Assembly (NCBI GenBank): GCA_964449375.1 | Contig: CAYVAS010000014.1 | Location: 1 to 49,434 of the forward strand | Source: JAFDWI01 sp964449375 | Lineage (GTDB): Bacteria > Actinomycetota > Acidimicrobiia > Acidimicrobiales > Iamiaceae | DNA length: 49,434 nt | Direction: 5' to 3' | Shown: positions 32,520 through 40,276 of the stretch, piece by piece | Layout: every line of letters starts with the position of its first letter | How positions within the stretch are numbered: position 1 is the stretch's first letter | The notes under the pieces: generated by a model | Told to the model about the DNA's origin: nothing | Database searches by the model: none | Seen by the model: the letters and a program-made list of their open reading frames with translations, nothing else | Translations under genes and position numbers: made by a program

Positions 32520-34208
32520 ATGGGCACCATCGCAACGGCCACACCGCACCGGGGGTCGACCCGCACCCGACCCCGCCGACCCGGACACGCCGTGGCAGCA
32601 CTGGCGGTCGTGGTCGGCCTGGTCGCCACCATCACCGTCGGGGTTGTCCCCACCGCGGGCGCCGCCGCGGCCACCACCACCGAGGTGATCGAACTCCGGC
32701 CGCTGCAGACCTCGGCGGACCACCAGATCGTCGACGACCGGGGCCGCCAGGTGCTGCTGCGCGGCGCCAACGTCAACTCGCTGGGCCGCTACTGGCAGGG
32801 CGTGCCCTCCCTCGACCCCACCCTGCCGGTGACCGACGCCGACTGGGACACCATGGCCGCTTACGGGTTCTCGGTGATCCGACTGATCATCACCTGGTCC
32901 CGGGTCGAGCCCACCCGCGGGAACATCGACCACGCCTACCTCGACGAGGTCGCCGCGTACGTCGACGCGGCCGCCGACCACGGCATCTACACCGTGATCG
33001 ACATGCACCAGGACGCCTGGACCGACACGATCGCCACCACCGACGCCGCCGCGTGCCCCCCGGGCACATCCCCGGCCAAGGGCTGGGACGGCGCGCCCGC
33101 CTGGGCGACGATCACCGACGGGTTGTCGACCTGCCTGGAGTCGGGTGACCGCAACTCGTCACCCGCGGTGACCCGGGCCTGGAACCACTTCTACGACAAC
33201 ACCGACGGCATCCGGGACGCGCTCGCCGCCGCGTGGGGTGCGGTGGCGGCCCGCTTCGCCGGTCGGCCCGAGGTGGCCGGCTACGACCTGCTCAACGAAC
33301 CCGAGGTGTCCCGCCCCGCAGACGAACTCACCCCGCTCTACGAGGCGTTCGTGCGCGACGCGGTCACGGCCATCCGTGACGCCGAACGCGCCGCCGGCGC
33401 CGCGTTCGACCACCTCGTGTTCGTCGAACCGGGCATCCCCGCCGGTGACCTGTCCCGGGGCCTGATCATCCCCGATCCAGGCCGCGTGGGCCTGCCCACG
33501 ACCAACATCGTCGCCGCCCCGCACAATTACGGCGAGTCCATCACCGACTTCATCACCATCGAGGCGATGAGCGACCTGTTCGACTCGTTCGCCGCCGAGT
33601 TGGGCCTGCCGGTGTGGGTCGGCGAGTACGGCTTCTGGGACACCGGCGACGAGACCATGGCCAAGGTCCGCCGCTACGCCGCCAACGAGGACGCCAAGGT
33701 CCAGGGTGGCGCCTGGTGGCAGTGGCGTCAGTCCTGTGGGGACCCCCACTCGGTGCAATGGCGCGACGGCGAGGTGGTCGCCACCGACGTGGTCGAGACC
33801 CACCTGAACCTGCTGCAGTGCCCGCACAACACCGGGATGGGCCCCAACGAGGCGTTCCTGGACGTGCTCGGCCGGGCCTACCCGCGTCTGATCCCCGGGC
33901 GGGTCACCGACCTGGTCAGCGACCCCGACACCGGGGTGTTCACCCTGGCCGCGCACGCCGACGCGCCGGCAGTGGGCCAGGAGCTGGTCGTGTGGACCCC
34001 CACCGCGAACGACGCCGCCCACCGCGTCACCTCCCGCGGGCTGGTCGACCTGGTCGAACACGAGGTGCCCGGCGGACGACTCATCACCGCCCGGGTGGCC
34101 GACGCCGGCGGCTACACGCTGGCCATCGGCACCGAACTGCCCGACGCGACCGGTCCGGGAGCGCCCCCGGCCGAGCCGGTCCCGGCCCGGCCCGACTACA
34201 CCGGCTGA
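32520..34208 (+). CDS. Secreted endoglycoceramidase-like GH5 glycosidase
   Basis: A 562-residue exported glycoside hydrolase. The signal peptide reads to about residue 45 (RPRRPGHAVAALAVVVGLVATITVG). The GH5 barrel has IDMHQDAW (diagnostic of the endoglycoceramidase group), the acid/base Glu260 in DLLNEPEV, and the nucleophile Glu369 in VWVGEYGFW; spacing is as expected. A beta-sandwich follows from about 455, then a Pro-rich end. Such enzymes release oligosaccharide from glycosphingolipids or hydrolyse related glycolipids. No lipobox is seen. It converges on a class II aldolase with a hairpin between. Specificity for ceramide is inferred from motifs only. Confidence 0.85.
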   Translation: MGTIATATPHRGSTRTRPRRPGHAVAALAVVVGLVATITVGVVPTAGAAAATTTEVIELRPLQTSADHQIVDDRGRQVLLRGANVNSLGRYWQGVPSLDPTLPVTDADWDTMAAYGFSVIRLIITWSRVEPTRGNIDHAYLDEVAAYVDAAADHGIYTVIDMHQDAWTDTIATTDAAACPPGTSPAKGWDGAPAWATITDGLSTCLESGDRNSSPAVTRAWNHFYDNTDGIRDALAAAWGAVAARFAGRPEVAGYDLLNEPEVSRPADELTPLYEAFVRDAVTAIRDAERAAGAAFDHLVFVEPGIPAGDLSRGLIIPDPGRVGLPTTNIVAAPHNYGESITDFITIEAMSDLFDSFAAELGLPVWVGEYGFWDTGDETMAKVRRYAANEDAKVQGGAWWQWRQSCGDPHSVQWRDGEVVATDVVETHLNLLQCPHNTGMGPNEAFLDVLGRAYPRLIPGRVTDLVSDPDTGVFTLAAHADAPAVGQELVVWTPTANDAAHRVTSRGLVDLVEHEVPGGRLITARVADAGGYTLAIGTELPDATGPGAPPAEPVPARPDYTG

Positions 34209-34242
34209 CCGCCCCGAAGACCCCACCGGCCCGCCTGACCGG

Positions 34243-34270
34243 CTTCGGCCCGGACCAACCGGGGCCGAAG
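34243..34270. terminator. Bidirectional hairpin terminator between converging genes
   Basis: CTTCGGCCC and GGGCCGAAG pair over nine bases with a ten-base loop, 34 bases after the GH5 stop and directly after the aldolase stop on the other strand. Confidence 0.6.
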
Positions 34271-34272
34271 CG

Positions 34273-35022
34273 TCACAGATCCGGTTCGGACGCGCGGATC
34301 CAGTCGAACAACGGCTGGGCGCTGAAGTGCCCGGCCGCGGAGCTGCCCACCTGGGAATGGGTCAGGCGCGCCACGTCGTCGGGGATCGGCACCCCACCAC
34401 CGGCGGCGAGCACCGCCAGCTCGGCCTGGCAGGTCCGCTCCATGGTCACGAACCAGTAGACGGCCTCCTCGATCGTCTGGCCCACCGTCAACAGGCCGTG
34501 GTTCGCCAGGATCGCGGCCTTGCGTGACCCCATCGCCTCGGCGATCCGGTCACCTTCGGACTCGTCCAGGACCACCCCGGTGTAGTCGTCGAACAGCGCG
34601 TGGTCCTCGAAGAAGATGCAGGCGTCCTGGGTCAGGGGGCGCAGCTCGCGGTGCAGCGCCGAGAACGCCTTGCCGTACACCGAGTGCGAATGCGCCGCGG
34701 CGACCACGTCGGGGCGGGCGGCGTGGATCCGCGAGTGGATCGCGAACGCGGCCCGGTTCAACAACCCGTCACCCTCGACCACCTCGCCGTGATGGTCCAC
34801 ACAGATCAGATCCTCGGGGCGGATCAGACGGAAGTTCACCGAGAACGGGTTCACCCAGAACCGGTCGGGATCCCCCGGGTCGCGCACGGTGATGTGGCCG
34901 GCCACGCCCTCGTTGAACCCGAACCGGCCGAAGATCCGGAACGCCGCGGCCAGCGTGGCTTTCCGCTCCGCTCGCACCGCCTCGACGTCGACGGGGGTCT
35001 CGGTTGCGGTGTCGGTGCTCAT
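34273..35022 (-). CDS. Class II aldolase/adducin-family protein
   Basis: A 249-residue aldolase-fold protein. Zinc-ligand histidines occur in AAAHSHSVYGKAFSALH and AILANHGLLTVGQTIEEAV; the GHITVRDPGDPDRFWVNPF segment and Glu in FFEDHALFDDYTG complete the class II pattern seen in fuculose-1-phosphate aldolases and decarboxylase-like relatives. It may cleave a hydroxy-ketone or act on a beta-hydroxy acid. A TAGCGT -10 box seven bases upstream supports a leaderless ATG start. It is divergent from the Liv-type transporter operon, suggesting shared regulation. Confidence 0.85.
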   Translation of the reverse strand: MSTDTATETPVDVEAVRAERKATLAAAFRIFGRFGFNEGVAGHITVRDPGDPDRFWVNPFSVNFRLIRPEDLICVDHHGEVVEGDGLLNRAAFAIHSRIHAARPDVVAAAHSHSVYGKAFSALHRELRPLTQDACIFFEDHALFDDYTGVVLDESEGDRIAEAMGSRKAAILANHGLLTVGQTIEEAVYWFVTMERTCQAELAVLAAGGGVPIPDDVARLTHSQVGSSAAGHFSAQPLFDWIRASEPDL

Positions 35023-35029
35023 GGCCGGG

Positions 35030-35035
35030 ACGCTA
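35030..35035 (-). promoter_or_regulatory. -10 box for a leaderless aldolase transcript
   Basis: TAGCGT on the minus strand, seven bases before the ATG at 35022. Confidence 0.5.
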
Positions 35036-35060
35036 GTCCTCGGGCCCTTCCCCGTGCGGC

Positions 35061-35107
35061 TAGTGTCATCGCCGCGTCGTCAAGGGGTTCGACGCAGCCA
35101 CGTCGAA
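35061..35107 (+). promoter_or_regulatory. -10 box and leader inverted repeat of the Liv-type transporter operon
   Basis: TAGTGT (35061-35066) fits TANNNT and would start a leader of about 75 bases. Within it TTCGACG (35088-35094) and CGTCGAA (35101-35107) form a seven-base inverted repeat with a six-base spacer. The repeat could be an operator just downstream of the start site or a leader hairpin. Confidence 0.4.
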
Positions 35108-35150
35108 GGTATTGGCACGAGCCAGTCACCACGGTTCACAAAGGGGGCCG

Positions 35151-37277
35151 GTGACCGACCAATCGATCACGACCACCACCGGTCTGCGCGTCGCAGGATT
35201 CGGGGCGTTCACGCCCTACGTGCCAGCGGTCGTCATCCTCGCCGTGGCCCTCGTGCTGTACCCGGTCCCCGCCGGGGTCACCGCCCTGGGTCTGGTGCTG
35301 GGCATGCTCGGTGCGCTCGTCGCGCTCGGCCTGGCGCTGATCCAACGCGCCAACCGGATCCTCAACTTCGCGCAGGCCGACCTGGGCACGCTGCCCACCA
35401 CCTTCGCCTACGGCTGCATCGTGTCGTCGTGGGGGCTGCCCTACCTGCTGTCGTTCTTCATCGGACTCGCCGGCGCGGTGGTCATCGGCGCGCTGGTGGA
35501 GTTCCTGTTGATCCGCCGCTTCTTCGACGCCTCCCGACTGGTGCTCACCGTGGCCACCATCGGGATGTCCCAGCTCTTCATCGTGGCCGCGCTGCTGCTG
35601 CCCCGGATCTGGGGCAACCAGGCGCTGAACACCTCGAGCATCTCGTTTCCCGGAAACGTCGAGCTCACCATCGGCACCCAGCTCTTCGGCGCCGACGCCA
35701 TCGCCGCGGTGGCGATCTCGGCGGCGGCGCTGATCGCGCTGGCGGTGTTCCTGGGCCGGAGCAACATCGGCATCGCGGTGCGGGCCAGCGCCGAACGCTC
35801 GGATCGTGCGGCCAGCCTGGGCATCCCGGTCAAGCGCATCAACACCCTGGTCTGGGTCATCGCCGCGGTGCTGTCGTACCTGGGGGTGTTCCTGCGGGCG
35901 TCGATCCTGGGCATCCCCATGAGCGCCACCTTCAGCCTCACCTCGCTGATCGCCGCGTTGTGCGCGCTGGTGCTGGCCGGCGCGGCCTGCCTGCCTGCGG
36001 TTGCTCTCACCGCGGTGGCGCTGGGGATCCTCGAACAGGGCGTGTCCTGGCACGCGGCCGACGACCCGACCCTGGTGTACGTGATGTACGCGGTCGTGGT
36101 GTTCGTGGGTCTGGTCCTCAAACGCACCGGGCGCACCCGGGCCGCGGCCGAAGACACCTCGTCGTGGCACATCGCCGACGACCCCCGCCCCCTGCCCGGG
36201 GTGCTCCGTCGCCTGGGCGTGGTGATCACGGTGCGCTGGGTCGGGATCGCCGCCGGACTGGCCATGCTGGTCTTTCTCGGGCTGTGGCTGGGACCGGCCG
36301 ACCAGCAGAAGGCCGCCACCGTGGCCTGCTTCGCGCTGATCACCCTGTCGATCGTGGTGCTCACCGGCTGGGCGGGCCAGGTCTCGCTGGGTCAGATGTC
36401 GTTCGCGGCGGCCGGCGCGGTCGCCGGGGCGGTCGCGGTGTCGACCTGGAACTGGGATCTGCTCGCCGCGCTCGGCCTGGCCGGGGCCTGCGGCGCGGCG
36501 GCGGCCACGCTGGTCGGGCTGCCCAGCCTGCGTCTGCGCGGCTTCTATCTGGCCGTGGCCACCCTGGCCCTGGCGCTGGCCACCTCGGGGTACCTGCTCA
36601 ACCGGTCGGTGTTCTCCTGGATCCCCAACGGCCGCATCCCACGGCCCACGCTGCTGGGCACGATCGATCTGTCCTCGGAAGCCGCCATGTACACCGTGTG
36701 CGTGATGGTCGCCCTGTTGGGGCTGATCGCGGTGCACGGGTTGCGTTCCAGCCACACCGGACGGGTGCTGCGGGCGGTGCGCGGCAACGAAGCCGCCGCG
36801 CAGGCCTACGGGGTGCGGCTGCTGAGCGCCAAACTCACCGCCTTCGCGGTGTCGGGTTTTCTCGCCGGGATCGCCGGGTGCCTGCTCACCATGATCTCCC
36901 AGCAGTACTCCGAGACCCCGTTCTCCGCGCCCGAGAGCATCGGGGTGTTCACCGCGGCGGTCGTGGGAGGGGTCGGGTCGCTCACCGGCGCGGTGATCGG
37001 CGCGATCTTCGCCAAGGGCGGCACCTGGTTCCTGCCTTCGAGCTGGCAGTTGCTGCCCAGCGCCGTGGGAGTGCTGGCGGTCCTGTTGGCGCTGCCCGGA
37101 GGGATCTCGGAGCTGGTGTTCCGGCTGCGGGACGGCGCCGCGGCCCGGTTGGCGGCCCGGCGCGGGATCGAGGTGCCCTCGCTGCGCGGCCACCTCGACG
37201 ACGACCCCACTCCGGTCGAACCGGTCGGCGAGGCGGACCTCCCCACGGACGCCGATGCCACCGGAGCGGCGCCGTGA
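35151..37277 (+). CDS. Fused LivH-LivM branched-chain amino acid-type ABC permease
   Basis: A 708-residue membrane protein holding both permease subunits of a Liv-type importer in one chain. The first half (about 1-330) is LivH-like: NRILNFAQADLG, FDASRLVLTVATIG and RASAERSDRAASLGIPV. The second half (about 365-690) is LivM-like: TGWAGQVSLGQMSFAAAGA, LRLRGFYLAVATLALALA and RAVRGNEAAAQAYGVRLLSAKLTAFAVSG. About 16-18 helices in total. GTG at 35151 has AAAGGGGG upstream; the frame is open earlier but without ribosome site. Its stop overlaps the next gene as GTGA. Imports amino acids, amides or related small acids; the real substrate is unknown. Confidence 0.9.
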   Translation: MTDQSITTTTGLRVAGFGAFTPYVPAVVILAVALVLYPVPAGVTALGLVLGMLGALVALGLALIQRANRILNFAQADLGTLPTTFAYGCIVSSWGLPYLLSFFIGLAGAVVIGALVEFLLIRRFFDASRLVLTVATIGMSQLFIVAALLLPRIWGNQALNTSSISFPGNVELTIGTQLFGADAIAAVAISAAALIALAVFLGRSNIGIAVRASAERSDRAASLGIPVKRINTLVWVIAAVLSYLGVFLRASILGIPMSATFSLTSLIAALCALVLAGAACLPAVALTAVALGILEQGVSWHAADDPTLVYVMYAVVVFVGLVLKRTGRTRAAAEDTSSWHIADDPRPLPGVLRRLGVVITVRWVGIAAGLAMLVFLGLWLGPADQQKAATVACFALITLSIVVLTGWAGQVSLGQMSFAAAGAVAGAVAVSTWNWDLLAALGLAGACGAAAATLVGLPSLRLRGFYLAVATLALALATSGYLLNRSVFSWIPNGRIPRPTLLGTIDLSSEAAMYTVCVMVALLGLIAVHGLRSSHTGRVLRAVRGNEAAAQAYGVRLLSAKLTAFAVSGFLAGIAGCLLTMISQQYSETPFSAPESIGVFTAAVVGGVGSLTGAVIGAIFAKGGTWFLPSSWQLLPSAVGVLAVLLALPGGISELVFRLRDGAAARLAARRGIEVPSLRGHLDDDPTPVEPVGEADLPTDADATGAAP

Positions 37278-40276
37278 CCCGCTTTCGTGACCGCTACGGC
37301 GGCGTGCCGGTCTACCCGCTGTTCATCCTGGCGGGGTTGGCGTTCATGGACGCCGCCGACCAGGCCGCGTACGCGATCCTGCTGCCCGACATCCGCGACG
37401 CGCTCGACCTGACCGACACCGGCATCCTGTTGGTCTCCGCGATCGGCGGCGGCGTCGGACTGCTGGGCACCGTGCCCATCGCCTGGCTGGCCGACCGGGT
37501 CTCACGGGTCAAGCTGGCTCTGATCGGTGCGGCGGTGTGGGCGCTGTTCTCGATGTCGACCGGGCTGGCCACCGTGGTGGTGATGCTGGTGATCGTGCGG
37601 TGCGGCACGGCCATCGGCCAGGCGGTGGTGTTCCCCACCCACAACTCGCTGATCGCGGACTTCTTTCCGATCGAGGCGCGCCCGCGGGCGTACGCGACCC
37701 ACCGACTCGGCGACGTGCTGGGCCAGCTCTTCGGGGTGCTGGCCGGCGCCGGTCTGGCCACCGCGTTCGGGTGGCGGGTGCCCTTCATCGTGTTCGGGGT
37801 TCCGGTGGCACTGCTGGTGATCCTCGGGGTCAAGATGCGCGAGCCGGTGCGGGGATCCTACGAACGGGCCGCCGCGGGGATCGGCGCCGAGGCCGAGGCC
37901 ATGGCGGTGGCCGAGGTGCCGCCCTCCTATGCCGAGGCGTACCGGATGGTGTGGAAGATCGGCACGCTGCGCCGCGTGTTCGCGGCGCTGCCGTTCCTGG
38001 CGGCGTCGATCATCGGGTTCTCCGCGATCGCGGCGTTGCAGTACGACCGCACCTTCGGGTTGACCACCTGGCAGCGGGGATGGGTGTCGATCCCGGTGTT
38101 GGTCGTGCAGGTCGGGGGCCTGATCATCGGTGCCCGCCTGGCGACGAGGCAGGCCAACAAGTCGGTCGCGCACATGTTCACGCTGATCGGCTGGGCCGCC
38201 GCGGTGGCCGCCGTGCTGGCCCTGATCTTCGCGACCGCCCCCAACGTGGCGGTCGCCGTGGCCGCGAACGCCGGGCTGGTCGCGTGCCTGGCGATCGTGG
38301 GTCCGGGCGTGCTGGCCGCCCTGTCGTTGGCGATTCCCTCCCGGGCGCGGGCGATCGGGTTCTCCATCGGCGCGCTGTTCATCCTGCCCGGCCTGGCGGT
38401 GCTGCCGGTGGTCGGCTGGGTGGGCGACACCTGGGGGCTGCGCTGGGGCATGGCGGTGATGACCCCGGTGCTGGTCATCGGCGGAATGATCATCGCCTCG
38501 GCCCGGTCGGTGGTCGACGCCGACATCGCGGATGTGTGGACCGGCGCGGCGACCCGCGCCGAGTTGCTGGCCGCCCGAGCGCGGGGCGAGATGCAACTGC
38601 TCATGATCCGCCAGCTCGACGTGCGCTACGGCGACGTGCGGGTGATCTTCGACGTCGACGCGGAGATCTCCGAGGGCGAGATCGTGGCGCTGCTGGGCAC
38701 CAACGGCGCCGGCAAGTCGACGCTGCTGGGCGCGATCAGCGGCACCGTGCAGGCCACCAACGGTGCGGTCGTGTTCGACGGACGCGACATCACCCACATG
38801 CCTCCAGAGGAGATCGCCCGGCTGGGGATCTCCCAGATGCCCGGCGGCAAGGGCGTGTTCCCCACCCTCACCGTCGCCGAGAACCTGCGAGCCGCCGCGT
38901 GGATGACCCGGGCGAACCGCGCCGAGACCCGCCGCCGGATGGACGAGGTCCACGAACTGTTCGGGGTGCTGGCCGAGCGGGCAGATGAACCCGCGGCCAA
39001 CCTGTCCGGTGGCCAGCAGCAGATGCTGGCCCTGGGCATGGCGCTGATCGTGCGGCCCCGCCTGCTGCTCATCGACGAGCTGTCCCTGGGCCTGGCACCG
39101 CTGGTGGTGGACGAGCTGCTCGACGTGGTCCGCCTGATCCGTGAGCGGGGCACCACGATCATCCTGGTGGAACAGTCGGTGAACGTCGCGCTCACCGTCG
39201 CGGACCGCGCCTACTTCATGGAGAAGGGCGTGATCCGCTACTCGGGGCCCACCGCCGAACTGCTGGACCGTCCCGACCTGGTGCGTTCGGTGTTCCTGGC
39301 CTCCGCTGGCGCCAATCTGGCTGGGTCGGAGGGAGCCGGCGCCGACGGCGACACCCGAGCAGGCGACACCCCGACGACCGTGGACGGGGTCGCGATCGAC
39401 GGTGCCGTGACCGAGACCGTCATGACCAACGGTGCGAGGTCGACCCCGAGCGGCCCGGCGTTGGAGGTGGCCAACCTGCGGGTCACCTTCGGCGGCATCG
39501 CGGCGGTCGACGAGGTGACGATGGCCTTCGAACCCGGCGAGATCGTCGGGGTGATCGGCCCCAACGGCGCCGGCAAGACCACCCTGTTCGATGCGATCTC
39601 GGGTTTCGTGCGGGCCGATGCGGGCGACGTCACCCTGGGAGGACGGTCGATCTCGAACTGGTCCCCGGACCGTCGGGCCCGCGTCGGGCTCGGACGCTCG
39701 TTCCAGGACTCGCGACTGTTCGACTCACTGAGTGTCACCGAGACCCTCTCGGTGGCCCTCGAACGCTGGGTGCAGGGTTCCGGTGTGGTCAACGCGGCGT
39801 TCCGCCTGCCCCCGCACCAGCTCACCGAGGCGGCGATCGCCGCCCGGGTCGACGAGCTGATCGACGCGTTCGGACTCGAGGCGTTCCGCCACAAGCTGCT
39901 CCGGGAGCTGTCCACCGGGTCGCGTCGGGTCGTGGACCTTGCGTGCGTGGTGGCCCACGGCCCCTCGGTGGTGCTGCTGGACGAACCGTCCTCGGGAATC
40001 GCCCAACGCGAAGCCGAAGCGCTCGCGCCGCTGCTGGAGAACCTGCGCGACCGCCTGGACGCCACGCTGCTGGTGGTCGAACACGACCTATCGCTGATCT
40101 CCCGGGTGGCCGACCGGCTCGTGGCCATGGACCAGGGCCGCATCGTGACCGTCGGCCCGCCCGCCGAGGTGCTGGAACACCCCGAGGTCGTGGCCTCGTA
40201 TCTGGGCACCGGCACCACCGCCCGCGACCGTTCCGGACCCCTGGCGTCCGACCTCTCCGACCAAGGAGCACCATGA
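37274..40276 (+). CDS. Tripartite fusion: MFS transporter - LivF ATPase - LivG ATPase
   Basis: A single uninterrupted 1000-codon frame. Residues 1-430 are a 12-helix major-facilitator transporter (DAADQAAYAILLPDIRDAL; IAWLADRVSRVKLAL as motif A; HRLGDVLGQLFGVLAGAG). Residues 440-690 are a LivF-type ATPase: Walker A GTNGAGKS (475-482), signature NLSGGQQQM (576-584), Walker B LLLIDELSLGLAP. After a 40-residue Gly/Thr/Asp linker, 729-1000 are a LivG-type ATPase: Walker A GPNGAGKT (762-769), FQDSRLFDSLSVTE, unusual signature LSTGS, VVLLDEPSSGIAQ. Start and stop overlap neighbours as GTGA and ATGA. ATGs at 38591 and 39422 could give free ATPases. Probably energises the fused permease; the role of the MFS part is unknown. 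Confidence 0.9.
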   Translation: MTRFRDRYGGVPVYPLFILAGLAFMDAADQAAYAILLPDIRDALDLTDTGILLVSAIGGGVGLLGTVPIAWLADRVSRVKLALIGAAVWALFSMSTGLATVVVMLVIVRCGTAIGQAVVFPTHNSLIADFFPIEARPRAYATHRLGDVLGQLFGVLAGAGLATAFGWRVPFIVFGVPVALLVILGVKMREPVRGSYERAAAGIGAEAEAMAVAEVPPSYAEAYRMVWKIGTLRRVFAALPFLAASIIGFSAIAALQYDRTFGLTTWQRGWVSIPVLVVQVGGLIIGARLATRQANKSVAHMFTLIGWAAAVAAVLALIFATAPNVAVAVAANAGLVACLAIVGPGVLAALSLAIPSRARAIGFSIGALFILPGLAVLPVVGWVGDTWGLRWGMAVMTPVLVIGGMIIASARSVVDADIADVWTGAATRAELLAARARGEMQLLMIRQLDVRYGDVRVIFDVDAEISEGEIVALLGTNGAGKSTLLGAISGTVQATNGAVVFDGRDITHMPPEEIARLGISQMPGGKGVFPTLTVAENLRAAAWMTRANRAETRRRMDEVHELFGVLAERADEPAANLSGGQQQMLALGMALIVRPRLLLIDELSLGLAPLVVDELLDVVRLIRERGTTIILVEQSVNVALTVADRAYFMEKGVIRYSGPTAELLDRPDLVRSVFLASAGANLAGSEGAGADGDTRAGDTPTTVDGVAIDGAVTETVMTNGARSTPSGPALEVANLRVTFGGIAAVDEVTMAFEPGEIVGVIGPNGAGKTTLFDAISGFVRADAGDVTLGGRSISNWSPDRRARVGLGRSFQDSRLFDSLSVTETLSVALERWVQGSGVVNAAFRLPPHQLTEAAIAARVDELIDAFGLEAFRHKLLRELSTGSRRVVDLACVVAHGPSVVLLDEPSSGIAQREAEALAPLLENLRDRLDATLLVVEHDLSLISRVADRLVAMDQGRIVTVGPPAEVLEHPEVVASYLGTGTTARDRSGPLASDLSDQGAP

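Noticed and set aside
34889..37273. Upstream extension of the MFS-LivF-LivG frame
   Set aside because: The frame stays open back to 34889 but overlaps the aldolase and the permease. The part before 37274 is Arg/Gly/Pro-rich shadow, and GTG 37274 overlaps the permease stop as a normal coupled start.
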